The position numbers and the translations under genes were made by a program. From assembly GCA_905221605.1 (NCBI GenBank), contig CAJNDS010000212.1, forward strand, positions 126,501 through 190,500: a stretch of 64,000 nt of DNA. Reading direction: 5' to 3'. The notes under the pieces are model-generated. The model was not told the origin of the DNA. It made no database searches and saw only the letters and a program-made list of their open reading frames with translations. Each line of letters starts with the position of its first letter. Positions within the stretch are counted from its first letter, which is position 1. Of this stretch, positions 1-11,240 are shown one piece after another. Source of the DNA: Symbiodinium natans (lineage: Eukaryota; Sar; Dinophyceae; Suessiales; Symbiodiniaceae).

Positions 1-539
1 CCAGGGGGCCCCTCCGAGGCGGCGGCTTCTTGCATTGCGGTGTCAGGGCTGGCGGGGTGACCCGAGGGGCTAGGGGGACTACACCCCGAAGGCCTAAGGT
101 CAGGGTGCTCAGTTGCAAGGATATTGTTCTGTGCCGTTTGTCGCATCCGCCTCCGTCAGCTACCAAAGACATCCTGAGAGCATCCGTGGGTTCTGGACCC
201 GTTCGACCCTTCACACAACGTGTTGCAACTTGGCATCCAGCATAACGGCACATGCAATGGACTCCTCACTCCTCGAGCGAGCAAGTCTTCAGGTCTGGTC
301 TCTTGCCGTACCTTTCTGTGCCCTGTCTGTAAGAGCAGCGGCTGAGCGGTGGCTTGTGACGATGTGCTGTGAATTGGACTCTTCCTCAAGTGGAAGAAGC
401 CGAAGGTGGATGACCTTATCGAGTTGCGAGTGACTTCCTGGCAGACCAGAGGCTCAAGCAGGAGAGATCTCCACGCGATTTGAGCCGGGTGCCTGAGGCC
501 ACAGGTAGCAAACTTCTCCTAATCTGATAGACTTGCGCA

Positions 540-3500
540 ATGGCGCCGAGTTCTGGAGGTCTTGGGGCTTACCAGCCTAAAGACCATGCGAGCTTGATGA
601 GAAAGATGGAAAAAGATCTGCAGAACCAGAACCTTCTCTCTATGGCCAAGGGGGTCGGCTACAATCCCAGCACACGAGAGCCAAGTAGGGTTACTGTCCA
701 GGGGGACAGTGGCGCTATGAAATTCCATATGATGCCAAAGGAGTGGGGAGCTCGGGGCATCCAATCCCACATTGATTTTGAGCAAATCGAGGCCATGTGG
801 GCCAAAACACAAACCGTGAAGCAGCGACACCTACTTAGGTGCAAGAAACAGCAGTCGTCCCTCATTTCGAAGGGCTTTCCGTGCAGTTGTGCATGGATAT
901 CTGGGATGGAGCTAGGCGTGCTGCCAGATGAGGACGCATGGCTGGGCGAAGTTGCAGTGTCGCATGAGGCCGATGTCCTTAATATGACGGCTGCTAAAAT
1001 GACAGCCCATGATGAGTTTGAGCTTTACTGCGTTCAGTCCGAACTATTCGACATGATCGACGTGTGTTTTGAGTGTGAGCTTCAGACGTACCACATCGCA
1101 GGGGATGAGGATACGAAGGAACCAGGCTCCCGACTCGAAGATGTATCGCTTTGGTGCGGCTATACAATCAAGGACGGTCATGGTAGTGCCGGTGTTCATC
1201 CGGGTAAGGGTTTCGAACAAGCCCTCTTCCAAGACCCGTTCCTGGTTGAGCCTGACTGTTATGCTGAGCCTCCAAAGTGCGAACCGTCAATTTCATGCAC
1301 ACCTACTTCAACTTCAAGTTTCTCATGTTTTGCGGGCGGAGTCACTTTCTTTGCTGCGGTGCTCGAGGATTGGGGTTTCAACCCGTGGAGCGGGTGCAGA
1401 GTGGGGGAAGCGAAAAACCCAGGACCTGCTGCTATGTCCATTCTGGGAGCTGACTTCCTGGAAGAGATCAAGATCATGATACGGGAAATGGTTCAACAGG
1501 CAATCCGTGAGGCTTTCACTGCTGGCCCGTCTCCCAGTGCCCGAGATGGGGCTCGCGAATGCAATGAGTCTAACGACGATGAAGGCAAGCGCAAAAGGCG
1601 ACGACGTGATGGCAAAGGCGAAGGGGGCAAATCAGGACAACCAGAGCAACAGGCGAGTGGTGCTGATCTTCGCAGTTCTGATGCTTCCTCAGGGACTACA
1701 CCTAGCAGGGGTAAAGGCAAAGGAAGTTCGGGCGCTGCGCGCAAGGTCCTTTTGTCTGACGCCGCTGACAAGCAGACCAAACAATCCGGCCATAAATCCC
1801 CAGACAAGGATGGATGGATCAAGGTGCAACGAGCCCCGCCAGTAGGTGATTTCAAGCTTCGACCTCAAGACTGGGATTCAACTATCGTCCAAGTCGACAA
1901 TTTCGCTTCTGAGTTGGATAGTGCAGCGAACGATGCTGTTTTCAAAGCAGTGGTATTGTGCAATACTGAGGAGCAGGAGCTGATCAATACTATGTTGGCA
2001 GGCACGGCGAAGAAACATAGTGTGCTCACCATTGTCTTGGGCAAGTGTGACAAGGCTCAGCGCATTCCAGGTAAGATTGGAGACCGTCTTTGTTTTCGAG
2101 ATGGATTGGCCACGAAAATCACCTCGCAGAACACCGCGGCCCCACAGCCTACAGGAATGAAACAGCAACAGGTCCAGATCGCAGCCAAGGCTACACAGGT
2201 CATCAGTGTGCGAGTCCCGTCTCTTTTCATGGAGCGGGAAAAATGGGACATGTTTGCAAAAAATCCATCAAAGTCAATAGTGCAATGGTGCGGGGACCAT
2301 CACGTGCAAACCATTGACACTTTTGCGTGGAAGGAGGAACAAGATCAGCGCATGGGCCGTCAGCTATACGGGTTGGTACGCTTACTACAAGTGGACGTGA
2401 CTACAATTCTTCGTGCTTCAGGTCATGGGGGAATTTTTATTGAAGACATTTCTCGGAAAACTCGGGCCGCGGTAGAGTGGATCTCCCGTATCTCATCGGA
2501 CGAGCAACACCACGCGCCCTCAGAGCCACAGGGGACCTGGGTTTAGTGGTCCGGGGCAAACAGTTGGGTTGGCGACGGTCGGTCAAGGCGGATGAGGCAG
2601 TGGCCACAGTATGGATGCTGGAATCCATCCCCAAGGAGTGGGACACGGACCAAATTAAGGAAGTTTTGAGGACATCCTTTCAAAACGTTACCCTGATCAA
2701 GCAAAGACATGTGAAAGGATGGCGCACCTGTTGGTTTAGGGGTGCTTTGCAGGCCAAGGATAATCGAGATCTCGTGCCGGTAGCTGTTGAGTACATGGGT
2801 GCTGCTATGACGCTATGGGCAGTTCTTGCACCTCCCCGCAACACACCTCGCAAACAAAGGCCGCTTCGAGGAGCAACCATGAGCTTGGAGGCCAAACGGT
2901 CAATACTAGACCCAATTGCGGAAGCTGCAGGTGTGACTGGTGGGACAGAGGTATCGCAGAATGCACAGAAAGAGGAGTCTGTCGCCAAGAGACCTAAGGT
3001 TGAGAAACGCAAGATACCGACTGGAACAAAATTGCAAAGCATGCCTGGTGATGGATCTTGCGGTTTTCATTGCTTTGCTGAGGGCCTGAAGATTTTGTCG
3101 AAAGACAAACAAGTTGTTCATCCTCGGGAGATGCGAGCAAAAGTTGCGGCCCATCTCCAGCGATATGAGAAGGAGTACGTGCATATGTGGGATGGAACAG
3201 GACCGAGTGGACAGAAGCTGCCTTCATGGAATGAGTATGTTGAGGCTGTGTCCAAAGAATCCGCATATATCTCGGAGATGGAGATTGCAGCCTTATGCCG
3301 GATTTATGATATCCGGGCCATTTTAGTGCCGGAATGTGCATCTTTCCCTCCAGTCACATTTCACATTAAGCAGCAAAAGCGAGTCATCGGTTTGTGGCAC
3401 ACGCATCAACACCTTGACCTCTTGCTACCTGATGGTCAGACAGGCTACCCAAAGGAACTGCTGGAGGTCAAGAACGGGCCAACTTTTGGCGTTCGAGTTG

Positions 3501-4636
3501 GAGGCGCAGAGTCTGAAGCTGGTACCGTTTGGACTTCGAGGGCCTCTCAGGTAAAAGGAGCCAACATAGTCCCTAGCAGTAAGCGTTCTTTGGAAGGTAC
3601 CGTGTGGACTAACAAGACGGCTCGCAGTAGCGCAGCTGGCAAACGCAACGCAACTTCGCAGCCGGATGGACTAGACAGCAGGCCTCATGGAACTGCCTGC
3701 CAGCGCACTATTTGGACGACAAGTGCCAATTCCCTCCCGAACCTGCCGGCCAACCCCGACCTCGAACATGACATCGATGCTTTGGATAGCATGATCTCGG
3801 AGAGCTTGCTTGACTCAAATAATAGCATCCAATCCAACAAGAAGCGCAAATGTCCTTGGCGTGTTCGAGACCCGATGCCAGTTGATAAGATTTTTCGATG
3901 TAAGCTCTGTCCCTTCCAGAAACCGGTCAAGGACGCCAAGAGTTACATCAACTGCCGAGCTAAGCACTGCAACACACATCATGAAGGCAAAGGTCTACCA
4001 GGAAAGCATTTCCGACCCATGATGGAGAACGTGAACGGGGACCTTGAACGTTTCTTTTGGAAGTGCCCAATCTGTCGAAAAGGCGTCACTAAGGAACTAA
4101 GGGCGAAGATCAACGCGAAGGCCTTTGCCGCTATGAAACGCGCCCATGGAGCTGAGCAGCATCCTCGAATCGATCGGGCACGATGGTTGAAAATAGCCAA
4201 GAAGCCCATGGACAAGGCCAAAGTCTCAAAGAAGCACCGGTTCCAGAAGCTGAATGCCAAAGTGGTCAATCACCTGCAGGCGCCGCCAGTGCCAACGACA
4301 AAATTTCGCATGTATATTTGGCCACATGCCAAGTGCACCAAGAAGAAGATTACAGGCATCACTTTTACACATGCTTGGTCGTGTAGACAATGCGGTTCTT
4401 GCTTCAGACGCCAGGGCACTGCCAAGAAACACCTTTCCAGGCCTTGTGTACCGCAGTCAAAAAAGACCTGCACCTACAGACTGAACGTGCTACAGAGATT
4501 GAGAACTTGGGCGGCGTCAGCACGTCAGAAGCATGGCCTCTCTTCGGACATTATCAGTGCTACTTTTGACTCAGCAGCTGAGGCCTTGAGTGCGAGTTCC
4601 ACCTTGTCAGCATCTTCCTCAAAATCGCGAGTTTGA
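540..4636 (+). pseudogene. Retrotransposon ORF1, copy 1, split by a 13-bp deletion
   Basis: In copy 2 this is one 1369-codon frame. Here it is open from ATG 540 to a stop at 2546, then continues in another frame from about 2511 to 4636. The cause is loss of 13 bases after the CACCAC at about 2507-2512, where the flanks share the dinucleotide AC. The first part carries an NPGP motif (residues 293-296) and a basic, Ser-rich stretch (about 335-400). The second part carries the OTU motif GDGSC (Cys codon 3059-3061), the partner His in HLDLL, and three Cys/His clusters near the end. The protein probably acts as the RNA-binding, ORF1-like partner of the RT. In this copy the OTU half would be made only by frameshifting or internal initiation. 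Confidence 0.88.
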
Positions 4637-7600
4637 ATGTCAATCGTAAAGGTGTGTCCCTCTCCAACCTCATTGATGATTTTGCCAGTGGAATTGGTGC
4701 AGAGTTACTTTCAATACAGGAAGCTGATGTGAATCCGCTGTCCAAACTTGGCTACTTGAAGGAATGGAGAAGCCTTGGAGCCACCGCTATCCTGAGTCAG
4801 CTGGATGATGGCGCCAACTCGCACAGGGTAGCACTGGTCTCCAAATTGCCCATTCAGCCGGTGACCCTGAAAACCGAATTGGCCTCCACTAGATACTCTG
4901 CGGGTCTCATTGATTGCCGCATTTCTGGCCGAATTTCAAAGGTCCTGATGGTTGCTTTTTATGGATTTCCCAATGACGCACATGCCACTTCTCAAGCTCT
5001 GTTGGAGGTTTTTGAAGCTGTTAAGAGGTTTGGTGGTGCTTTCATTTTATTGGGGGATTACAACATGACCCAGGAGGAGGGCGCCGTCAGAGATTTACTG
5101 ATGGAGGGAAGTGCTCGATCCTTGGATGAGATGTTTTTGGGCCCCCTTCCCCCTACAAATCCGCTGAACACCAGACGTATAGATTTTGGCTTGGCAGACT
5201 CCACGGTGTTGGCCACGGACGTCCAACATTTCAGGCGTTGTGAGCTTTCTGACCATGCCATCATCTGCTATAGTCTCGACAGCAGTGCTCTTTCCACTGG
5301 CCATGCGCAGCCAACCTTCGCAAATTTGTCCCAAAATGATCCTGAAAAAATTGCCCAATCGTTTGAGCTGAGCTGGGACATCCACCGGTTTGATAGTTAC
5401 CTTGACTCTGGCGACCTGGATGAAGCGTGGCGCCTTTTGTCAGATGCTGGGGAGGCCTCGCTGGCCAACAAGGAAAATGCCGGACAGTGCCAGGCCCGAA
5501 GCGAAGCATGGAGTCCAAAGCAGCGGCCCCTGGTTAAACAGTCTGTGCATGTGCGTGGCCATGAGTCCCAAGGTGTTCGAGGCCTTCGAAGACTCACCAC
5601 ACGCCTCCGCCAACTTCACCAACAACGGCATTGTGATGATCTACGTGAGGCCATTGTTCAGTCCCTTCCAAAACTCCGCAAATTAGTACCAGAGCTGCCT
5701 TTTTTGCCCGCCGGATGCCTGGAAGAACAAGTGGATGCTGTGCAGCAATTATATGAGCGTTACCTGGCGCAGGAACAAGAGGCTAGGGTCCAACAGTGGC
5801 GATCACGCACCAAACAAAATGTGGTGCGCCAAATATCGTGGGTGAAACGCAAGGCAGATGAGGCCCTTCGAGCTGAGCAGCAACCGCCCCCTATTGAGTC
5901 AGCGCCGGTGTCTATTCATCCCACGCTGGTCCTCAAAACCCAGGGCAAGAACTGGAAGGAGAAATGGACTGCCAAACCTGGTGACATCAACTTTCAGGCC
6001 ATCAGGGAAATCTTGGAGGAAGTGCCCCAAGTCCAGCCTTCCGAAATTCAGTTGCAGATGACTGCCTTGGAACTCAAGGAGGCAGCGAAGCAAATGATAA
6101 ATAAAGCCACCGGAGCGGACCAATGGTCCGCGAAATCGATGTTGCGACTACCAGAGCAATGGTGGGATGGACTATGTCGACTGTGGAACAAAATCATTGT
6201 TCTGGGATATATACCTCGACTTTGGAGGCGGGCGGTTATTATCCTGTTGCCAAAGAAAGTCGATGAAACACGTCCCATAGCATTAAGCTCGGTGCTGTGG
6301 CGTATCGGCGCCCGGTGCGTCGCTCGCAAGCTCAGACAATGGAGCGAACTCTGGTTGGACCATTGCACGTTGGGATCTGCGGCTGGACGAGCCGTCACAG
6401 ACGCCCACTGCAGGGTGCACATGGCTTGGAATGATGGATGCCGCGCTTTCATACAACAAGACCTCACTGCCTTTTTCGATTCCCTGAGTGTGCCGGCAGT
6501 GGTCATGGTCCTGAATCGGCTGGGGGCACCCACAGCTTTGAAAACACTGCTGACATCCTTCTATCATGATGCTCGACGCATTTTCCGGGTAGGCGGTGTT
6601 TGGGACACCGGGTGGTTTGAGCCCACCCGGGGTCTGCTGCAAGGCTGCCCATTAAGCCCCGTGGTGGCGCTGGCTGTGGGTTGCATTTGGTCTCGCTTTT
6701 GTCAGGTTCCAGGAGCTCAGAATCTGATTTATGTTGACGACAGAATGATATGGCCGGATCATTCAATGCCCGACCCAGTGGCTGCGGTTTCTCTGGCGCT
6801 TCATAAAAGCGACATATATGATGCTGCGTTTAATTTTACCTGCAAGCCCAGCAAATGTGGAGTAGCTGCTGCCCTCGATGACCATTCGTTGGATGTAATA
6901 GCTGAAAGGCGTGGATACAAACGCACAAGCCATCTTGATATCCTCGGTGTTCGATTGGACCTACAAGTGCAAAATGCTTCCCCGCTGAAACTTCATCTCC
7001 GAGTACTGCTGTTGCGATTGCACTATCTTAAAGTCCTCGGCCCGAATGCCGCTCACAAGAAGCTGGTTATTCACAGCTTAGTCTTCTCGGCTGTTCTTTG
7101 GGCGGCAGGAGTTGCTGAGCCATGCAGCCGGGAAATCAGGGAGATCCAAAAAGCCACCCGGGCCGTCTACAAACAGCACTGCACGGACGAAACTCCTGCG
7201 ATTCTGCTCTATGAGGTCTTTGGCTGGGATCTGAATTTGCGGTGGGCGCTGGACAAAGCCGCCCTGAAAGCGTTATGGCGTTACGTCTGCAAACCTCCTG
7301 AGTGGTTGGACACCTTGCCTTTGACAAATGCTTTTCCTGCTTGGGGCGTCATCTTTCCAATGGCGCAAGAGGTCCTAGAGCGACTTAACTGGCAAGCGCT
7401 TGTCCGTGACAAGGCCCTTTCTCGAACTGACGACAACGGCGTGCAAAGGAAGTACTTCTTTGGAGTCGACTCTTTCAAAGTGCTCATTCAATGGCTCACT
7501 GAGGCGCACAGATACAAGGCTGTGATGGAATGTGGTAGGGTTTCCAGAAGTTATCACAGGTCTGACGATAATTTGGCCCGCGGCATGGCGCTTCCGAAGC

Positions 7601-8568
7601 CCCCAGAAGGGGCAAGGTATGCTTTTGCTGGACATCGTTCACTTGGACAGCCCAGCGCCTCCTTGGAAATTCGTCGAGCTTGCCTGGCAACAGGAGGCAC
7701 TGCTTGGTACCATAATGCTCGGCACGGCCTTCGTGCTATCTCTGGACAAGCTGTTCTTTGCAGATGTGGAGGTGCTTGGCCCTCCCGCCCGCACATAACC
7801 TGGACGTGTGAGCACACTCAGAGACTTCGTTGCAACCTGCAATTGCCCACCGAAAGGGTCCAGGAGCGATTATTTGGAGCACGGATTCAAGAGTTTCCTG
7901 CTGCGCCAGCAGCTGGAAACGTGCAAAGGTTTGTGCAGCGCCTCGTTGAAGTCATTTTGCGGGCACAGCTCAGTGATCTTCTGCTGGTGGCAACGGATGG
8001 CAGTTCGCAAGATGACATTGGGGCTTTTGCAATTGTTGTTGAGAGTGAGAACGAACCTTTGGCCTGTGGGGACAGCCATGAAGATCAAAGCCCTTTTCGG
8101 CAGGAACTTCAGGCCATCGTTTTCTTTCTTCATGCGTCGCGGGTTGCCTGCATCCACGGTGCCCGGATTGCAGTTTTAGTCGATTGCAAGTCGGCGATCA
8201 AAGCCGTGCAATCGCCGACCAACTGCTCAGCTCCACTGTTAGCCGGTCGTGCCCGTCGCGATCTACTACATCTCCGGGAGCAAGGCAACATCATCGATTT
8301 TGTGTGGGTGCCTTCACATGGAAAGAAAGATGGATGGCACCCGCCGACCCCTCTCGAGGCAACGAAGTGTAGGCGACTTAACCAAATTGCGGACGAGGCC
8401 GCAAATAAGGAGAGAGCTGCGCGCTGTGTGGACTCCTCGCGAGCCAAATGGCATCGAGCTTTTGAGTCCGCCGAAAAGCAAGAAATCGCAATCATCCGAG
8501 CTGCGGCAGCAGCGTCAAAGGAACTTGAAGAGTACATCCTGGCGACTCACGCTGCCAATGCTAGATGA
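4633..8568 (+). CDS. Retrotransposon ORF2, copy 1: APE endonuclease - reverse transcriptase - RNase H
   Basis: An intact 1311-codon frame, counted from TTG 4633. The endonuclease lies at residues 1-220, with Asn in LNV, E30 in IQEAD, Y110, D142/N144 in GDYN, and D207/H208 in SDH. The reverse transcriptase spans about 480-860, with motif A DLTAFFDS (D610, D616), motif B GLLQGCPLSP (about 667) and motif C YVDD (700-703). A small Cys/His cluster (CRCGG...TWTCEH) precedes the RNase H, whose catalytic set is D1122, E1158, D1184, H1229 and D1254. The frame has no ATG before residue 106. It is open upstream only to 4582, overlapping ORF1 by 55 bases in the -1 frame, and the conserved endonuclease start (KIASLNV) lies partly in that overlap. 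Expression therefore probably depends on ORF1 translation. It differs from copy 2 at N4/I, P/A and H/R positions. Confidence 0.92.
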   Translation: MNVNRKGVSLSNLIDDFASGIGAELLSIQEADVNPLSKLGYLKEWRSLGATAILSQLDDGANSHRVALVSKLPIQPVTLKTELASTRYSAGLIDCRISGRISKVLMVAFYGFPNDAHATSQALLEVFEAVKRFGGAFILLGDYNMTQEEGAVRDLLMEGSARSLDEMFLGPLPPTNPLNTRRIDFGLADSTVLATDVQHFRRCELSDHAIICYSLDSSALSTGHAQPTFANLSQNDPEKIAQSFELSWDIHRFDSYLDSGDLDEAWRLLSDAGEASLANKENAGQCQARSEAWSPKQRPLVKQSVHVRGHESQGVRGLRRLTTRLRQLHQQRHCDDLREAIVQSLPKLRKLVPELPFLPAGCLEEQVDAVQQLYERYLAQEQEARVQQWRSRTKQNVVRQISWVKRKADEALRAEQQPPPIESAPVSIHPTLVLKTQGKNWKEKWTAKPGDINFQAIREILEEVPQVQPSEIQLQMTALELKEAAKQMINKATGADQWSAKSMLRLPEQWWDGLCRLWNKIIVLGYIPRLWRRAVIILLPKKVDETRPIALSSVLWRIGARCVARKLRQWSELWLDHCTLGSAAGRAVTDAHCRVHMAWNDGCRAFIQQDLTAFFDSLSVPAVVMVLNRLGAPTALKTLLTSFYHDARRIFRVGGVWDTGWFEPTRGLLQGCPLSPVVALAVGCIWSRFCQVPGAQNLIYVDDRMIWPDHSMPDPVAAVSLALHKSDIYDAAFNFTCKPSKCGVAAALDDHSLDVIAERRGYKRTSHLDILGVRLDLQVQNASPLKLHLRVLLLRLHYLKVLGPNAAHKKLVIHSLVFSAVLWAAGVAEPCSREIREIQKATRAVYKQHCTDETPAILLYEVFGWDLNLRWALDKAALKALWRYVCKPPEWLDTLPLTNAFPAWGVIFPMAQEVLERLNWQALVRDKALSRTDDNGVQRKYFFGVDSFKVLIQWLTEAHRYKAVMECGRVSRSYHRSDDNLARGMALPKPPEGARYAFAGHRSLGQPSASLEIRRACLATGGTAWYHNARHGLRAISGQAVLCRCGGAWPSRPHITWTCEHTQRLRCNLQLPTERVQERLFGARIQEFPAAPAAGNVQRFVQRLVEVILRAQLSDLLLVATDGSSQDDIGAFAIVVESENEPLACGDSHEDQSPFRQELQAIVFFLHASRVACIHGARIAVLVDCKSAIKAVQSPTNCSAPLLAGRARRDLLHLREQGNIIDFVWVPSHGKKDGWHPPTPLEATKCRRLNQIADEAANKERAARCVDSSRAKWHRAFESAEKQEIAIIRAAAAASKELEEYILATHAANAR

Positions 8569-8629
8569 TGGCCTAAGCAAGTGTGACCGCCCGAGTCGTC
8601 AGCTCGACTGACGTGCCACACTGAATGAA

Positions 8630-9361
8630 ATGATGATTCCGTTCTTAGGGCCTCAAATGAGAGGACCATCTAAGCCTTTGCAGCTCTGCCTGCTTGGTCT
8701 TGTAGCCTCCAGGCATCTGATGACAGCATTTTTATTTTCATTTTGTACAGCTGAGACAGATCAGCTCCATCTCCTGTGCCAGGCATGTGCAGTTTGCCTC
8801 GCGCAAGTTATGTGGCTGTTCCTGAAGTGGAACGTTTCACGGACAGGTGGACCAGTCGTGCGTGGGACCTCGCGAGCGCTTCGGCATGCCGGGGAGCTCG
8901 GGGCCTGCGCACTCATAACCCATAGTTTTCCTGGCAGACCAGAAGTCCCAGAGCAGGGAGCTTTGTGCAGTTTTGCTTTTGTCCAGCTCATGTGTAGTCC
9001 ATCGCGTAGAAGCAGGAAGTACGTTCTTGTGCCACCTGAGGTCTTGATCCAGCAGCCCAGCACCTGTCCGAAATGGGCAGGTTGGACAGGCGCGGTCTGT
9101 GGTCATCTCCTGTGCGACACAACAACAGCCGTGCACATGAGTTTACAACGCGCAGGTCCCAGTCAATTCTCGATTTTTCTGCACAGTTGGATTTCGTCGG
9201 AACAGATCCTGTGACCTTCGAGGGCGAATTGGAAAAGGATTGCAGGCAACGGAAGCTCTTCGAGTGTCTCTTGGCCGTTTACAAGCATAATGCACGGAAA
9301 GCAAGTCAATTTACGAGAGGCGTTTTTCATCATTCTTCTTCCCAGGCCGCTGGTGGTGTAT
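8630..9361 (+). pseudogene. First 3' ORF of the retrotransposon, copy 1 (frameshifted)
   Basis: It starts at ATG 8630 and ends early at 9214 (194 codons), because 8 extra bases (CAGCCCAG-like) near 9054 shift the frame. In copy 2 the same frame runs 241 codons. The product is not recognised. The N-terminal third is hydrophobic with several Cys residues (LQLCLLGLVAS region), which could be a membrane segment or chance. The C-terminal third, out of frame here, looks like ordinary protein sequence. It may be a real third element protein, a captured piece of host mRNA, or 3' UTR. Confidence 0.45.
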
Positions 9362-9887
9362 GAGGCTGGCAAACGTGGACAAAACCCATTTCCCACAAAG
9401 TGATGTCTACAATATCATCACCGCCAACCTTCGAGATCTGTTTGCACACTGCTGCGACGTGGATGCATCTGTGAGCGATGCTGCGCACCATCTTATTTGG
9501 AACCATGGGTTGGGTGGCCTCCCATTTGTGCAGCAATTGATTGCCGAAGCCATGCTTGAAAGGATGGAAGACCTGCTTCCAGAGTCCGTCGAAATCAGCA
9601 AAGAGGCCTTGAAGCAGGCAATGCGGTGTGCGACGAATCTTACTACCGTTCTGCGCGCACTGACGAAGCCTCAGCGTCAGAAGTGGGTGTCCCTGCTGGT
9701 CAGAGCCCTCCAAATTGAGGAGCAGGACCAAGTCCAGGAGACACTGCTATCTTATCTGAAGATCCTGTGGCGAGTTGATGACGAGCCCAGAGCAAGCTAT
9801 GCAGAAGCAGAGGAGCAACTGAAGGGTTTCTCAATGCATGCCAACAAGCATTTGCAGATGGAGATTTGGCAGTTCCACTACTGCTGA
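9360..9887 (+). CDS. Second 3' ORF of the retrotransposon, copy 1, 175-aa helical protein
   Basis: ATG 9360 to a stop at 9887. The sequence has the composition of a soluble alpha-helical protein, with many Leu/Glu/Gln residues and heptad-like stretches such as VQQLIAEAML and VSLLVRALQIEE. No family is recognised. The start overlaps the end of the preceding frame as ATGA, a layout typical of termination-reinitiation. Both copies keep the frame open with only conservative changes (P/S, E/D, F/L), which argues that it is more than UTR. It may be transduced host coding sequence. Confidence 0.5.
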   Translation: MRLANVDKTHFPQSDVYNIITANLRDLFAHCCDVDASVSDAAHHLIWNHGLGGLPFVQQLIAEAMLERMEDLLPESVEISKEALKQAMRCATNLTTVLRALTKPQRQKWVSLLVRALQIEEQDQVQETLLSYLKILWRVDDEPRASYAEAEEQLKGFSMHANKHLQMEIWQFHYC

Positions 9888-10440
9888 ATTCTGTCTCACG
9901 CAGCCAAACGCTCAACGAAAGCTTCAGCCAAAAAGCAATATAGCAAAAAAGGGTTCAGTCGCGACAGCAGCAAGCCGACGCGCAGCCCCAGCCTCCAGCA
10001 TGCTACATAGAGGCCCGAAATCTCCTGCCCCCACACACACGCTCTTGCAGAGGGAAAGGTCAGACGAGTCAAGCCTAAGTGCCCTCATGTGTCTCCTCAT
10101 GGGCTCGAGACAGCAAGGGCGCGCGGGGACTGGCAATGCATCGATCCGCGCGACACTCAGAGCTTGCGCTTGTTCTCTGTTGACGGTTCCCGAGGCTTCA
10201 AGCGTTGCTCTGCATCAAGCTACAGCAGTGCGCAGCCGTCGCAGCCGTCGCAGCTACAGCTACTCTGTGACGTGTAGAACAAGCCAATGGTTCAAGACCT
10301 GACGCATTTCAACGATTCTCAGTGTCTTGCGTGAAGTTAAGACGATGACATGCATTGTGCAATGGCACCATGCTACGCCGGGACCGATTCCACATGACCC
10401 CGGGTCCCTTGGCGAATACGCTATGCCACCGCTATGTGAG

Positions 10441-10760
10441 ATACACAGCCGCAGAGACAGGTCCCACCCTGCTGCGTGTGGCATTTAGCGGGAAGTTTGG
10501 CAAAAGACTCAGGTTGGACCAGTATGTGTGGTCTCTCATTGCGTGGATCCAGCAGCTGAGCGCCGAGAACGATCAGCTGCAGAAAGAGTCTTCAAGCTGG
10601 ATTTCAGCACACTTAGCACGCTAAGAGGATGGCTTTGTTCCAGTTGTTACACGATGCAGCAGATCAGAACGTTCAATCGGCTCACAGGCGCGGCGTGCTT
10701 CGCCGTGACAACCATGAAGCTTGGGCTCGAAACGAGGCGCTGCAAAATCAGCTTCTAAGC
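10441..10760 (+). CDS. Candidate exons of an unidentified coiled-coil protein
   Basis: Two adjacent stretches on + read like real protein. One, to 10622, contains FGKRLRLDQYVWSL followed by the coiled-coil-like IQQLSAENDQLQKE. The second, from ATG 10629, contains HDAADQNVQSAHRR and NEALQNQLL. They are in different frames, so splicing or decay must lie between them. The first has a faint resemblance to the LRxDQ segment of phosphatidylinositol kinases, too weak to name. Transcript support would be needed for the exon limits. Confidence 0.3.
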
Positions 10761-10989
10761 TGCAGTTGGTCAGATTCGTGGCCTCCGCTGGGTTCGTGAT
10801 GCAAGTGCCGTCCTGCTGGAATGCTTGCACAACGTGCGTAGGGGATGGAGGTGCGGCATGGCAAGACGTCGAAACATGCTCAAGCCGAAGCTTCCAATTC
10901 TGTCAAGCCGGCCCCAATTCGGCAAGCGAGTGTGCAAGTTCATGCTATTTCCGTGAACGAGCTCGATTCACAAAATGAACCCCTTAAAG

Positions 10990-11240
10990 TCTGCTGCCAC
11001 TGCCGTTGACACATTTTCGTTATAGTCATTCTTGTTGTTGTCGCTGTAGTCTTAGGTATTACTTGAATTGCTATCGCCGCGATTAATGCAGTTACAGTAT
11101 CACTGTTGCCAGTATTGCTATGACTATGACGCTCATTATCATTGTCACCATCGCTGTGACTGCTAGTGCTCTCACCGTCTCTATCGTTATCGCTATCAGC
11201 CGCTATCACGAAGATCAGTCTTCACTATTGTGACTCTGCT
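10990..11240. repeat. Degenerate trinucleotide-like tract (GTT/GCT/ATC-type)
   Basis: About 250 bp in which T occurs at nearly every third base (TATCGCTATC, GTTGTTGTCGCTGTAGTC and similar). The complementary strand reads as an Asp/Asn/Ser-rich frame with no protein character. This is a decayed simple repeat, not a gene. Confidence 0.55.

Larger units (their letters stand above)
106..9927 (+). mobile_element. Non-LTR retrotransposon with OTU, endonuclease, RT and RNase H, copy 1 (frameshifted)
   Basis: The limits are where identity to copy 2 (13784-23618) starts and stops. The left flank differs before 106 and the right flank after 9927. The order is a leader of about 430 bp, ORF1 (OTU protease fold and fingers), ORF2 (endonuclease-RT-RNase H), then two small 3' ORFs. 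No long terminal repeats are seen, which with the APE-type endonuclease makes it a LINE-like element. Compared with copy 2 it lacks 13 bp in ORF1 (around 2512), has 8 extra bp near 9054, lacks about 20 bp near 177, and has 19 extra bp near 456. No clear poly(A) or target-site duplication is visible at this copy's end (the right flank begins CCAAAAAGC). It is probably not autonomous because ORF1 is broken. Confidence 0.93.

Noticed and set aside
449-460. AGGCTCAAG in the leader of copy 1, resembling the 3' end of the dinoflagellate spliced leader
   Set aside because: Only eight bases match and the upstream part of the leader (CCATTTT) is absent, so chance is likely.
10441-10600. Possible phosphatidylinositol kinase fragment (LRLDQ)
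   Set aside because: Only a few residues agree and the diagnostic GDDLRQD and DRHxxN motifs are missing.
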